Below are positions 27,401 through 36,766 of a stretch of DNA of 48,566 nt, in pieces. Under the pieces are notes generated by a model. The model had not been told where the DNA came from, searched no databases, and saw nothing but the letters and a program-made list of their open reading frames with translations. Made by a program: the position numbers and the translations under genes. Numbering within the stretch: the stretch's first letter is position 1; every line of letters starts with the position of its first letter. Origin of the DNA: Cytophagales bacterium (GTDB taxonomy: Bacteria > Bacteroidota > Bacteroidia > Cytophagales > Cyclobacteriaceae). The DNA lies in NCBI GenBank assembly GCA_022360055.1, contig JAKSDO010000159.1, positions 1 through 48,566 on the forward strand, read 5' to 3'.

Positions 27401-27798
27401 TCCTCGTTAATATCAACAATAGTTACACCATTCGACCAGGTATCAATACCCCTAAGCCCTTCGACTCCCGCTTTTTTTGTTACATCTTCAAATTTTAAAT
27501 TTCCACGATTGAAGTAAAGACGATTTGAGCCCTGATTTGAAACAAAATATAGATCAATTAATCCATCATTGTTAAAGTCGCCTGCTCCAATACCACCTCC
27601 GTTGTAAACTGAGAGAAATTCCAGAATGTTGATGCTATCGTTCTCCTGAATGGTATTACGAAATAAAATATTTGTCTTTTCAGCTTCCTGCTCTTTAAAA
27701 AGCTGATTGCCCTCATGCCTTTTACAAGCTGCGCATAAAAGAATTGTTACTCCTGCCAGAAAGTATGCTACATATTTTATAATCGATAAAAAGTTCAT
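24496..27798 (-). CDS. FG-GAP/VCBS repeat lipoprotein with ASPIC/UnbV domain (paralogue 4)
   Basis: 1,100 residues. Lipoprotein signal with LCAAC (Cys25). The N-terminal half holds FG-GAP/VCBS blades with calcium-type loops (GAGDFNNDGLIDLYFVSNQG, DFDKDGDLDMYLLNQAVH, LGDFDNDGDLDILTLDM, DLDNDGDLEIVLNN). An ASPIC/UnbV domain follows at about residues 515-590, ending in TWDDGRISRT. A second propeller set (DVNGDLVQDFFIGGG, DVENDGDLDLYVVSGG, DANKDGYLDLFVGGR, DLDNDGDMDFLVGN) runs to the C-terminus. No catalytic motif is seen. Expected at the cell surface; binding or a structural role is inferred. Separated from its three paralogues by the GH5-like gene, whose stop is 84 nt upstream. Confidence 0.9.
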   Translation of the reverse strand: MNFLSIIKYVAYFLAGVTILLCAACKRHEGNQLFKEQEAEKTNILFRNTIQENDSINILEFLSVYNGGGIGAGDFNNDGLIDLYFVSNQGSNRLYFNRGNLKFEDVTKKAGVEGLRGIDTWSNGVTIVDINEDGLPDIYLCMMHGHLGLRGINQLFVNNGDGTFTESASHYNLDISSFSQHAAFFDFDKDGDLDMYLLNQAVHTIESFKPAINRQKRSEKAGDRLYENVNGKFQDVSEEAGIYGGAMGYGLAVSTGDINNDGWQDIFVSNDFHENDYLYYNKGDGTFKESVTSSMGHLSKSSMGNDLGDFDNDGDLDILTLDMKPPSESVSKQTSGIDPYPTYRYKLDAGYHYQFSRNMLHQNIGELIEPGINNFSEIGQLLGVAETDWSWSGIMADLDNDGLKDLLITNGIPNRPNSLDYRRFVNSNTAMAEATPSLELIAMMPGGRSSNFAFKNNGLTFDDKTLGWGLDWEGYSNGALCVDLDNDGDLEIVLNNLEDQAKLYKNRSTEIYGLNNLTVRLIKGGCPFNFPGNEISLSYEGKLQFQSIKSTSGWLSSYVGPIAFGLGAYRNETEVNVTWDDGRISRTIVPKGTEEITIRYEDSYEPLVKDTLTDATFFDNISEKSGVHFVHSENGYNNIIHEPLIPLSLSNQGPKIAVGDVNGDLVQDFFIGGGRGQPARLFLGNTGNDSLFFSEASFESFKKHKMCEDMDAVFFDVENDGDLDLYVVSGGDEIKDYGDLEDRLYLNDGFGTFSFYKEGLPRFSEIGSCAIPIDANKDGYLDLFVGGRHKPGAYGLGAKSKILINNNGQKFHDETGKYLENGGKIGMVSDGIWVDQRSELVLVGEWMPVTIIRFSDHRQNKVEIPNSGGWWNVICGNDLDNDGDMDFLVGNTGRNLELSASSTDPIELYVKDFDGNAVLDPIIAYTKNGRKWVYPGLDELITQMPPIRQVFGNYRIFAQNEFNEIFPKSQLHNCYKASVQTLSSVLIENKEGNYKIHDLPLMSQISPIYGFAVKDFDDDGCKDVLAVGNVYENQPRIGKFDASFGTFLRGKGNLTFEYVEPMKSGFALGGEARDIKIVSAHDNSDLMLISRNGMSLCLFK

Positions 27799-27882
27799 TC
27801 CAAGAGCTTAGCCATAGATTATCCCGCTCATCAGTACATTACTTACCTGGGTAATGGAATGGGAGTTGCGAATGCAGATAAA

Positions 27883-29013
27883 TCACTCTTCGGCAATCAG
27901 TGATTTGATCAATTGCACTTCATCCTCAGAAAATGGTGTCCCATCTTTTCGGAAAATGTCATGAAACCATACCTCTGGTTCCGAATCAAATGGTTTATCC
28001 CAACTTTTCCAGGGGTAAATGGTATTGGACTTTCCGTTAACAAATCCCCAATTATAAGCGCCTATATTATACTTTTTAAATAATGGGAGAATATTTTCAA
28101 ATCTGGAGTTTGCTGTTCGCGCCATATATTCCGTACATATAATGGGACGACCTGAGGCCGCCAGCATTTTAATCACTTTTTCGGTCAGCTTTTCATTGAA
28201 ATAGGCATGAAAGTTAATGACATCCGAATTATCATAACAAAATTTATCAACCGGGCTCAATTTATTGATGTCAGCATGTGAAGGCGTCCATACATCTGCA
28301 CAGATAGGCTGAGAAGGATTTACTTCCCTGGCCCATGTAAAGACTTTCTCCAGTAGTTTTAGCGAATACTTTTCCTTATTCTTTAATTCGATTTCTCCAT
28401 AGCTGCTTTTGTTTGGGTTAGCCGGCTCATTGTATAAATCCCAGATGAGTACACGTCTATCTTTGCTATACCTTTTCATCGTCTCCTTCACATATCCTTC
28501 CAAATCTTTTTCGTAAAGTTCCAGGTTTTGCAATATCTCCTTTCCGGGGCACTGAACCCAACCGGAATTATGAACACCCTTAATTGGTTCGGGCTGCAAA
28601 CCAGGTTTAGGATTCGGATGCCATACATCATCAAAGAATATTAACATTACATTTATCCCGTGTTTATCGCATATATCAAGAAATTCATCCAGCCTATTGT
28701 AAAAGCCATCTTTATCTTCTTTCCAGGGTAAATAATGAAGAAAAACTCTTAGCGAATTGAATCCTAAACTTTCCGCCCACCCGAGCTCCCTATCTATGAC
28801 TTCAGGTGAGAAGGTATCTTCTTGCCACATCTCAAGTTGATTGATGGCGTTGTACGGCACATAATTACAGCCTATAATCCAATCGTGATTTGCATACCAC
28901 TCATTTGCTTTTGTAGCTGACCATCGATCATTTTCCACATTTCCACTGCCGTATGAGTATTCTGCAATAAAAAATAATATTAAGGCGATCATTGCAATTT
29001 TCGTATATTTCAT
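27883..29013 (-). CDS. GH5-like clan GH-A glycosidase
   Basis: 376 residues with an N-terminal signal peptide (KIAMIALILFFIAEYSYG). TIM-barrel glycosidase of clan GH-A: ESLGFNSLRVFLHYLPW strand, the acid/base motif WDLYNEP (Glu near residue 191), a DVINFHAYFN strand, the nucleophile motif ICTEYMA (Glu near 293), and NWGFVNGKSNTIYPW near the C-terminal substrate-binding region. The N-terminal GCNYVPYNAINQLEMW resembles a group of Bacteroidota GH5-type proteins often labelled cellulase or 1,4-beta-xylanase; the true substrate is not deducible. Placed between FG-GAP/ASPIC genes 3 and 4, it is probably the backbone-cleaving endo-enzyme of PUL 2 (inference). The 350-base region before it may carry a separate promoter. 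Confidence 0.85.
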   Translation of the reverse strand: MKYTKIAMIALILFFIAEYSYGSGNVENDRWSATKANEWYANHDWIIGCNYVPYNAINQLEMWQEDTFSPEVIDRELGWAESLGFNSLRVFLHYLPWKEDKDGFYNRLDEFLDICDKHGINVMLIFFDDVWHPNPKPGLQPEPIKGVHNSGWVQCPGKEILQNLELYEKDLEGYVKETMKRYSKDRRVLIWDLYNEPANPNKSSYGEIELKNKEKYSLKLLEKVFTWAREVNPSQPICADVWTPSHADINKLSPVDKFCYDNSDVINFHAYFNEKLTEKVIKMLAASGRPIICTEYMARTANSRFENILPLFKKYNIGAYNWGFVNGKSNTIYPWKSWDKPFDSEPEVWFHDIFRKDGTPFSEDEVQLIKSLIAEE

Positions 29014-29367
29014 ATGCTTACTTATATGTTTAATAATTGTTGATTAATTCATAGTTTGAATTCATATTATATTACTGTTAAGTAAAAAGTAACGTGTCAT
29101 TTCGAGGCCTGACTTTTTATACAAAACGCACAAATTTGAATGATGCAGTCTTGTGTATTTATTTGATTTATGGATTATTATAAAAACGCGTCCTCGGTAA
29201 CTTGTGAGAAATCCGGTTCAATCAACACCGGGCCGCCACGAATAAGCCAGAGCTCTCCTGACGTCGAAATGACAAGGCAGGAGCCTCGAAATGACAAAAG
29301 CGTCGTTTTAATTTTACTTAATACTACTTTAACTTTCACAACATGGAGCAAGTAGTCCATAGAATAA
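29014..29367. other. Intergenic region with dispersed GTCATTTCGA-type repeat arms
   Basis: 354 bases between FG-GAP/ASPIC gene 3 and the GH5-like gene. It holds REP-like sequence arms (29096-29295). The overlapping ORFs of about 60 codons on both strands follow from the repeat and have no coding features. Confidence 0.6.
29096..29295. repeat. REP-like intergenic element with GTCATTTCGA arms
   Basis: GTCATTTCGAGGC at 29096-29108 is an exact inverse of GCCTCGAAATGAC at 29283-29295, and a second arm CGTCGAAATGAC lies at 29262-29273. A GTGAGAAATCC motif occurs near 29204-29214. The combination of GTCATTTCGA arms with GAGAAATC is a recurrent intergenic repeat type in Bacteroidota genomes (from memory). 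Whether the outer arms form one element or two cannot be told here. Confidence 0.55.
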
Positions 29368-32300
29368 TTAAAGGCTGAAATTGTTAACCTGCATCAACTG
29401 CGGCACATCATTGTTTTTTCCAATAAGCAATATTGGACTTTTATCATTATCATAAATGACATTCACGTTCCGAGCTTCACCAAAGACTGTAAATCCTGTT
29501 TCACGAGGTTCGATGCTCTCCCATTCCTTGTCGCTGTTCAACTTCATAACACATCCGTATGATGCATCATTTCTGCCGATAATCACTTGATTTCCATAAA
29601 AATTGCCTACACTTAGCACTTCCTTCTTACCATTATCATCAAAATCATAAGCGACAAATCCGTTAATAGGTGCCCATTGAAATTCTTCCGGCAGTGGATG
29701 CAATTCAAATTCTCCATCGCCTAAATTCTCAATAAAAACAGATTCAAACATCTTTGCTTGCCATCGCCCGGCTCCTTGTCTATCAGCCTTCGGAAAAACT
29801 TCATCAAAACTGCTTTCGGCATAGCTTTTGTAAGTTGGATACTCGGATTTTATTGCATTGATTTGAGCAGACAATTTATCTCTCCCGAAAAAAGGATATT
29901 CGATACCTTCCTTGAAATATGTTAAAATTGGATCGGGAAGGCCGTTATTATCAAAATCCTTGATATACAGGTTTACAGGAAACCTCGCAGAGGCCTTTAG
30001 CGCAATGTTTAATCCAACATTTCCCACAAATAAATCCTGATCATGGTCACCGTCAATATCCGTGGCATAGATGGTATTCCACCAGCCTTCAGTTCCTTCA
30101 ATTACACTTTTAGCTATCTTCCCGTCACTGAAACTTACGATCGTAATGGGCATCCAATCGCCAACCACAATTAGCTTTTTACTCTCATCCAGCCACACTG
30201 CATCCGTCACCATGCCCAAATTGATCTTGTTGCCAAATGCTTGATTAGATGCATCGAAAAGTTGTCCATTCCCGTCACCAAGAAGAATTCTGCTGCGAGG
30301 ATAGCTTCCATACTTCCCTGGCACGGACCGCCCTCCTACAAATAAATCATCGTTGCCATCTTGATTAATGTCTCCAACAACGGCACAAGAACCACTGAAA
30401 GATAATTGTGGATGCCTTGTTGATTTGGTATAAATACCTTTCCCATTATTTATATATAACCTGTCCTTCAGCGATAGATCATTGAAAAACTCTCCGTGAC
30501 CACTAACTACATATAGATCCAAATCATCATCGCGATCAACATCTATAAATGTCGAGCTTACATCTTCATAAATTCTATCCCGATCAAAAACATCATTTCG
30601 CAATTCTTCAAACTTTAAGTCATTGTTTGCTAATTGGATATAAAGTTTAGATGATTGATTTCGCGCACCACCTATAAAAAAGTCATCCAATCCATCTCCG
30701 TTAACATCTCCGACAGATAATGCGGGTCCGTCCGTTGATAATTTTCTTGGAATAACCGGATAATATTCGAAGTCATTATAGGCATTTTCTCTATGTATAA
30801 AATCTATTCCGACATCGTTCCCGATCTCTTCAAATAATCGGTGATCGGTATTATTCGACGGATCTCTTTCCCAGTCTGTTGCATTGTTATAATCTGCTAC
30901 CAGGGTTTGATTTGCATTTACATTCTTAAGTTTCTGTATCTTACCATCTTTCCAATCAATTGTGATTTCGTCAACCATATCCGCAGTCCCCATGCCAAAC
31001 GTTAAGGTATGCTCCACGGATGACAACCAACCTTTTACCGGAAACAATTCCTGTACCTGAATATTTTTTTTGGTCTTCAAAATCACCCTGGCGCCAATTC
31101 CAAACCTGTTGTCTTCTCCTCCTTTCAGCTTCAGTTTAATGTAGTTATGGCCAGTATTTTGTGATGCCAAATTTTCATAGATCGTCGACGCTTTGTTTAA
31201 ATTGTTAATCACCAAATCCAGGTCTCCGTCATTATCGAAATCAGCATAGGCACTTCCGTTCGAACTTCCCATCAAGCCAAGCCCCCATGCATCAGTTACA
31301 TCCTGAAACTTATTTCCAATGTTCCGAAAAGCCTTGTTTGAAGCTTCTCCACCAGGCATTTGTTCAATCAATGACACCCAATCAGGACGTTCCTCTTCTT
31401 CACTTCTCGCTGTCAAATCATCCAGATAATCCAGATCAATGGGACTTCGGGGAATTCCATTGGTTATGAACAGGTCCTTTTTACTGTCCAGATCAAGATC
31501 GGCAAACAACGGCGCCCAACTCCAGCCTGTGGCCGATATTCCCGCGTACTCACCGATTTCACTAAATTGGCACCCCGCTCCCCACAACACTCCGCGATTC
31601 ACCTGCAATACATTTCTTTGGTATTGATAATGATATCCCTGTTCCAATCTGGACTGATAAATCTCATGATCATCTGATGTCAATGACATCTTTTGTATTT
31701 GTTCGCTATTGGATTTCATGTCCAGAACGATCAGATCGAGCCAGCCGTCATTATTAAAGTCTGCCAGATCGCTGCCCATGGATGAAAATGAGGTATGACC
31801 AAATGAGGATCTGACATTTTCCTCAAACGTACCATCCTTTTTATTGTAATAGATATAATCATTTTCATGGAAGTCATTTGCAACGTATATATCCGGGTAG
31901 CAATCATTATTGATGTCTCCTATGCAAAAGGATAAACCATAGCCCATTGATCCTCCATAAATCCCCGCTGTTTCACTCACATCTTCAAACCTTCCATTAT
32001 TGTTTTTATAAAGCCGGTCGCCTGCTAAGCTATCCCGGGATACCCTAAAATCACCATGGCGAATCGATTTTGAAGAATGTTCGGATTGATTGAGTAAAAA
32101 CATATCCAGATCACCGTCGAGATCATAATCAAAAAAAGATGCCTGTTGAGAATAACTTCGTATATCAAGCCCGTACGCCGATGCGCGTTCAACAAAGGTT
32201 CCATCCTTTTGGTTTATAAATAGCCTGTTCCTGCCAATTACACCTTTAATTCCATGTAACTCACAAACATAAATATCCAGCCAGCCATCGGTATTTATAT

Positions 32301-32682
32301 CCGCCATCGTGACACCGGTCGTCCACTTATTCATACCAACATCTCCTTTAATCCCGGCAGCTTCTGAAACATTCAGGAATTTTAGATCTCCCTGATTAAC
32401 ATATAAGCTGTTGGCGCCTTGGTTGGATGCCAAATAAATGTCGGCAAGTCCGTCATTATTGATATCTCCAACAGCGACTCCCGCACCATTGTACCAATAA
32501 ATGCATCGTTCGATATTGTATTCTTCTGAATCTTCAATTTTATTCATAAAATCAATTCCTGTTTTGGCAGTAGGTAACTGCCTGAACATCGTCTGATTTT
32601 CACATGCAATAAACAGCACTATTGAGCATATTGACAATAACGTTTTTACAGTTTTTTGAATCAAAATCTCTACTCCCCCCAT
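29368..32682 (-). CDS. FG-GAP/VCBS repeat lipoprotein with ASPIC/UnbV domain (paralogue 3)
   Basis: 1,104 residues. Lipoprotein signal ends FIAC (Cys27). The architecture matches its paralogues: N-terminal FG-GAP blades (GVAVGDINNDGLADIYLASN, DYDLDGDLDMFLLNQS, DFNNDGWLDLIVLDM, DFDNDGDLDLVINNL), an ASPIC/UnbV domain at about 512-600 (GIGARVILKT, then VKGWLSSVEHTLTFGMG), and a second blade set (DVNGDGLDDFFIGGARNQ, DVDRDDDLDLYVVSGHG, DINQDGNDDLFVGGR, DIDGDHDQDLFVGNVG). The calcium-binding pattern DxDxDGxxD recurs throughout. The start overlaps the stop of the upstream paralogue by 13 bases, so translation is probably coupled. No other upstream ATG keeps the signal peptide. Confidence 0.92.
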   Translation of the reverse strand: MGGVEILIQKTVKTLLSICSIVLFIACENQTMFRQLPTAKTGIDFMNKIEDSEEYNIERCIYWYNGAGVAVGDINNDGLADIYLASNQGANSLYVNQGDLKFLNVSEAAGIKGDVGMNKWTTGVTMADINTDGWLDIYVCELHGIKGVIGRNRLFINQKDGTFVERASAYGLDIRSYSQQASFFDYDLDGDLDMFLLNQSEHSSKSIRHGDFRVSRDSLAGDRLYKNNNGRFEDVSETAGIYGGSMGYGLSFCIGDINNDCYPDIYVANDFHENDYIYYNKKDGTFEENVRSSFGHTSFSSMGSDLADFNNDGWLDLIVLDMKSNSEQIQKMSLTSDDHEIYQSRLEQGYHYQYQRNVLQVNRGVLWGAGCQFSEIGEYAGISATGWSWAPLFADLDLDSKKDLFITNGIPRSPIDLDYLDDLTARSEEEERPDWVSLIEQMPGGEASNKAFRNIGNKFQDVTDAWGLGLMGSSNGSAYADFDNDGDLDLVINNLNKASTIYENLASQNTGHNYIKLKLKGGEDNRFGIGARVILKTKKNIQVQELFPVKGWLSSVEHTLTFGMGTADMVDEITIDWKDGKIQKLKNVNANQTLVADYNNATDWERDPSNNTDHRLFEEIGNDVGIDFIHRENAYNDFEYYPVIPRKLSTDGPALSVGDVNGDGLDDFFIGGARNQSSKLYIQLANNDLKFEELRNDVFDRDRIYEDVSSTFIDVDRDDDLDLYVVSGHGEFFNDLSLKDRLYINNGKGIYTKSTRHPQLSFSGSCAVVGDINQDGNDDLFVGGRSVPGKYGSYPRSRILLGDGNGQLFDASNQAFGNKINLGMVTDAVWLDESKKLIVVGDWMPITIVSFSDGKIAKSVIEGTEGWWNTIYATDIDGDHDQDLFVGNVGLNIALKASARFPVNLYIKDFDNNGLPDPILTYFKEGIEYPFFGRDKLSAQINAIKSEYPTYKSYAESSFDEVFPKADRQGAGRWQAKMFESVFIENLGDGEFELHPLPEEFQWAPINGFVAYDFDDNGKKEVLSVGNFYGNQVIIGRNDASYGCVMKLNSDKEWESIEPRETGFTVFGEARNVNVIYDNDKSPILLIGKNNDVPQLMQVNNFSL

Positions 32683-35600
32683 AAGCTCTCCAACATTTCA
32701 AAATCAAAAAATTGCATTTTCTCATTGTTGCGAACTATTGTCAATAGATCTTTCCCTTGCACCTCCAATACTTCGATGTCCCTGACCTGACCTTCCAGTG
32801 CCAAACCGGTACATGCGTTTGAAATAGGAATAAAATCACCATTGCCCTTTCCGCGAAGAAAAACACCATAGCTGGCATCATATCTTCCAACTTCCGGCTT
32901 AGCTTCAAATAAGTTTCCGCCCAAAAGAATATCCAGGTTCTCATCTTTATCAAAGTCGTAGATTTTGATGGCATAAACCGGAGCTAACTGAACCTCTTTC
33001 GGCAACGGTTCAATACGAAAAGTTCCATCGCCGTTATTAATCAAAAGAATACTCTCCAGAATCTTAGCTTCAAGTTTTATCGAATTTCCTATTTGACTTT
33101 CACTGAAAATGTCCGTAATAGTCAGACCTTTAAATGACGCATACTTGGCAAATCTTGATTTAAATGTTGGCATTTGCATTACAAAATCATGTCTCAGCAT
33201 CATGGGATAAGACTTGTCTCCCTTATACGTGCAGATAATCTGTTCAACAATTCCATTTTGGTCAAAATCATTTACATAACAAGTAACAGGTTTATGTTTG
33301 CTCGCTCTGAACCGTGAGTTTAATCCATGATTTCCAATCACATAATCGGGGTCCCCGTCTCCATCCAGATCTTCTGACTCTATTGTATTCCACCACCCTG
33401 AAGACGAGCTGAGCTGAGCTTCTTTGGTGACATCATAAAAGTTCCCTTCTCGGTTTTCAAACACTTTGATATTCATCCATTCTCCTATGATGATGATATC
33501 ATCGTCATTATCCATATCAAAGTCTGTCCATACAGCGTCTCTGATCATTCCAATACCAAGCATTCCGCCAGCCAGATCTTTTGTCACATTTGTAAAATTC
33601 CCATCACCGTCATTTTCGAGCAGATAACCATCCTGTGGCACGCCAATCAAACCTGATTTAAGCCGTCCTCCGACAAACAGGTCCAGGTCTCCGTCCCGAT
33701 CAAAATCACTCGCCCTTACCACGGAAGTACTAACAGGCTTCCCAACAGGTAATAATTGACCGGACCTGGACATATTACCCGTCCCATCGTTTAGATAGAG
33801 CCGATCAACGAGTGCGAAGGAAGTGGACACAAATTCGCTCCCTCCGCTTACAACATACAAATCCTCATCCCCATCTCCATCCGCATCAAAAAAAACACAT
33901 GACACATCTTCACTCGCCTTATCATGCATAAATGGCTCTTGCATTGATCTTACGAAGTGCCCGTTCGACTTCTGAAGAAGTAAAGCACCTTCAAAATCTT
34001 TGGCCCCTCCGATATAGTAATCCATCAATCCGTCTCCATTTACATCGGCAATTGCCATTTTCGGGCCTTCAGCGGATATCATGTGAAAAAGCAACTTATC
34101 CTTGTGAAAATCCACAAATTTATTTTCATGATGCCTGAAACTTTCCTGAACAAAAACCTCTTTAAACATTGATTTATCTGAGACAGGATTATTTGTTTTT
34201 CCGTCATATTTGACTCCCTCTTTCTCATGCAATTCAAGCGTTTGATTGGTTCTCACATCGGTTAAAATGGATTTTGTGCCATAAGGCCAGTCAATAATCA
34301 CCGTATCTACTTCCAGGCGTTTACCCAGACCAATGTTTATACGGTTATCAACAGAAGATTGGAATCCTCTGGTTGGAAATTGCTCCATATAAATCGTCTC
34401 ACCATTTGTTTTCACGGTAATTTTTGTTCCATACGCTGCCAAATTCTTTCTTTCACCATGGAGGATGAATTTCAGATACGTATGAACTCCCATTCTATTT
34501 GTTTGATTTTCATAAACAAATACGGGCATATTTACATTATTTACCACAAGGTCGAGATCTCCATCATTATCAAGATCTCCATATGCCGCCCCATTTGAGT
34601 GACTTTTTTTGTGTAACCCCCATTCCTGCGTGACATCCTCAAAACCAAATTCTCCATTTCCGGAATAGGTGTAGTTTGATATTTTACTAACCGGGATGAT
34701 CTCGATCAATTGATCATAATCAACGCCCCGATCACTTACGATCATTTTTATCACATTTTTATCGGATATGTATTGAAGGTAATCCTGATTTAATATATCC
34801 TGAGCCAATCCGTTTGCGATGTACAGATCTTTAAAGCCATCATTATCAAGGTCAGCTAACAGTGAACTCCAGCTCCAGTCGGTGGCTTCTACCTTAGCAT
34901 ATCTGCCTACTTCGCTAAAGGTGACTCCCCTGCCGGGAATTATTCCATTGTGACGATGCAGCATATTCCTGGTAAATTGATGATAATAACCGTTTTCAAG
35001 ATTGTAGATGTATTTGTCCCAGTTTTCGAATGTCATGGTGGTCTTAAAACGCTCTTCTCCCTCGGGCAGCATTTCCGTTACAAAGACATCAGGATACCCG
35101 TCATTATTCATATCGGCAATATCGGAACCCATGGAAGCCAAACTTATCGATCTCATTTGCTTTTCGAGCTCCTCTCTGAATGTGCCGTCGCGATTATTCA
35201 TATAGATGTAGTCTCTTTCAAAAAAATCATTTGATATGTACAAATCCGCCCAACCATCTTTATCAAGGTCACTCACAGAAACACCGAGAGCAAAACCAAT
35301 CACACTTTGGTAAATACCTGCTTCCAGACTAACATCTTTGAAAACCCCATCCTCATTTCTGAATAATTTGTCTCCTCCCAACTGATCTCTTTTGGGCCTT
35401 TCGTTCTTTTTAAGATTAAAGCTGCCTATCGCCCGGTATGAATTATTTAACAGGTAAACATCAAGATCCCCGTCTTTATCATAATCAAAAAACGTGGCGT
35501 GCGTTGAAAATCCCGGATCATCCAGGCCCAATTCTTTCGCCCTATCAGTGAATGTCCCGTCTCCATTATTAATAAAAAACTCATTTCTTTTGTCATCCCC

Positions 35601-36032
35601 CCGGACGTCCCCGGAATTGCAGACATAAATATCCAACCACCCGTCAGCATTGATATCAACCATCGTCACTCCAGTGGACCAGGCCCTTTTTCCTCCTATC
35701 TGTGCTCCTGCCGAAACATCTTCAAATTGTAAGTTTCCTTTATTGATGTACAATCTGTTAGGTAATAGATTTGCCACCAAATAGATATCCAAAAGGCCAT
35801 CGTTATTGATATCACCTAATCCGACGCCTCCTCCATTGTAATAATTCCGGTATTTGTAGATGTTGAACTCATTCGTGTAAGTTAATGTATTTTCAAAATC
35901 AACACCTGTCTCCTCTGAGCCAAGAAGCCTGAACAAGCTATCGTGTTCCCGCTCGTTTACATGACACGAATAAAAAGTGAGACCGAAGAGAAGGATGCCG
36001 TACTTAAAGAATATGGAAGGACACAACAGCAT
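32670..36032 (-). CDS. FG-GAP/VCBS repeat lipoprotein with ASPIC/UnbV domain (paralogue 2)
   Basis: 1,120 residues from the ATG at 36032, which gives a standard lipoprotein signal (IFFKYGILLFGLTFYSC, Cys23). The frame is open to an ATG at 36140, but that start would place 36 extra residues before the signal. N-terminal FG-GAP blades (GVGLGDINNDGLLDIYLVAN, DYDKDGDLDVYLLNNS, DLDNDGDLDLVVNNV) are followed by an ASPIC/UnbV domain at about 520-605 (AAYGTKITVKTNGE, FPTRGFQSSVDNRINIGLG) and a second blade set (DVNGDGLMDYYIGGAK, DADGDGDEDLYVVSGG, DFDRDGDLDLFVGGR, DLDGDGDPDYVIGNHG). Overlaps paralogue 3 by 13 bases and follows the small lipoprotein gene. Confidence 0.9.
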   Translation of the reverse strand: MLLCPSIFFKYGILLFGLTFYSCHVNEREHDSLFRLLGSEETGVDFENTLTYTNEFNIYKYRNYYNGGGVGLGDINNDGLLDIYLVANLLPNRLYINKGNLQFEDVSAGAQIGGKRAWSTGVTMVDINADGWLDIYVCNSGDVRGDDKRNEFFINNGDGTFTDRAKELGLDDPGFSTHATFFDYDKDGDLDVYLLNNSYRAIGSFNLKKNERPKRDQLGGDKLFRNEDGVFKDVSLEAGIYQSVIGFALGVSVSDLDKDGWADLYISNDFFERDYIYMNNRDGTFREELEKQMRSISLASMGSDIADMNNDGYPDVFVTEMLPEGEERFKTTMTFENWDKYIYNLENGYYHQFTRNMLHRHNGIIPGRGVTFSEVGRYAKVEATDWSWSSLLADLDNDGFKDLYIANGLAQDILNQDYLQYISDKNVIKMIVSDRGVDYDQLIEIIPVSKISNYTYSGNGEFGFEDVTQEWGLHKKSHSNGAAYGDLDNDGDLDLVVNNVNMPVFVYENQTNRMGVHTYLKFILHGERKNLAAYGTKITVKTNGETIYMEQFPTRGFQSSVDNRINIGLGKRLEVDTVIIDWPYGTKSILTDVRTNQTLELHEKEGVKYDGKTNNPVSDKSMFKEVFVQESFRHHENKFVDFHKDKLLFHMISAEGPKMAIADVNGDGLMDYYIGGAKDFEGALLLQKSNGHFVRSMQEPFMHDKASEDVSCVFFDADGDGDEDLYVVSGGSEFVSTSFALVDRLYLNDGTGNMSRSGQLLPVGKPVSTSVVRASDFDRDGDLDLFVGGRLKSGLIGVPQDGYLLENDGDGNFTNVTKDLAGGMLGIGMIRDAVWTDFDMDNDDDIIIIGEWMNIKVFENREGNFYDVTKEAQLSSSSGWWNTIESEDLDGDGDPDYVIGNHGLNSRFRASKHKPVTCYVNDFDQNGIVEQIICTYKGDKSYPMMLRHDFVMQMPTFKSRFAKYASFKGLTITDIFSESQIGNSIKLEAKILESILLINNGDGTFRIEPLPKEVQLAPVYAIKIYDFDKDENLDILLGGNLFEAKPEVGRYDASYGVFLRGKGNGDFIPISNACTGLALEGQVRDIEVLEVQGKDLLTIVRNNEKMQFFDFEMLESLWGE

Positions 36033-36187
36033 TTTAGGCTTATCTGTATAAATGCTTGCTACGATTTCCGCCATTGCCCCATAGCAGATGCTTTTAATTG
36101 ATTTAACTTTCATCAGATAAAACCACAATCCCGTGCTCATCGATCAACTATTAAATATTTCATTCGACAAACTGTAAAAAAAGATCA

Positions 36188-36766
36188 TCACATTATTGGC
36201 TTCAAATCTTCGTACACCACATACACCTCTCCGGTATCGACATCTTGTTCTAATGTTATTTTCCTATTTGAATCTACCTTCACATATATCGCCGGTTTCC
36301 ATTTTTCCTCTGGCCATATTTCGATGAATTTTCTGCCTCCGTACCATTCCTCGAACTGCTTGACCAAATCTTTGATCAGCACTTCGGCACCGCGCTCTTT
36401 ACTAAACGGATTTCTCCCCTCATACCTGAATCTTCCCCTTAGCACTTGTATTAAGTGCTTTTCAAGATTTGGATGAAAAACAAAACTTGCGGGAAATTTC
36501 AACTGATCTTCAAAGCGAATAATTACTTCGCTCGAAAATCCATTCTGATAGAAGATTTTCCGTTGATTCATTAATGTGCAATGATCCAGGAAGGCAGGAG
36601 TGGTCATGTTAAAATAAAGACCGTAGAACAAACTATCTTCTCTTACTTCCTTCGACAGCTCTTCCCGGAGTATCTCCTCATACGAAACATGACTTGAACA
36701 CGACAATGAGATCGCCGCGACAACAATCGATAAAACGGAAAACCAATAATTGCTATTTGTCTGCAT
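36188..36766 (-). CDS. Small lipoprotein of unknown function in the FG-GAP/ASPIC cluster
   Basis: 192 residues from the ATG at 36766; the frame is open to a TTG at 36838. The signal peptide WFSVLSIVVAAISLSC gives lipid Cys23. The mature part is mixed alpha/beta: a charged helix (YEEILREELSKEVREDSLFY), a central FRYEGRNPFSKERGAEVLIK segment, and a C-terminal beta stretch (YVKVDSNRKITLEQDVDTGE). It begins inside the 3' end of paralogue 1 (14-base overlap) and precedes paralogue 2, so it is co-translated with the giant lipoproteins. I do not recognise the family. Lipidation, size and placement suggest a dedicated accessory subunit of this surface system (inference). Confidence 0.8.
   Translation of the reverse strand: MQTNSNYWFSVLSIVVAAISLSCSSHVSYEEILREELSKEVREDSLFYGLYFNMTTPAFLDHCTLMNQRKIFYQNGFSSEVIIRFEDQLKFPASFVFHPNLEKHLIQVLRGRFRYEGRNPFSKERGAEVLIKDLVKQFEEWYGGRKFIEIWPEEKWKPAIYVKVDSNRKITLEQDVDTGEVYVVYEDLKPIM

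Noticed and set aside
29170-29360. Overlapping ORFs of about 60 codons on both strands
   Set aside because: They mirror each other across the REP-like repeat and have neither signal peptide nor known motif.
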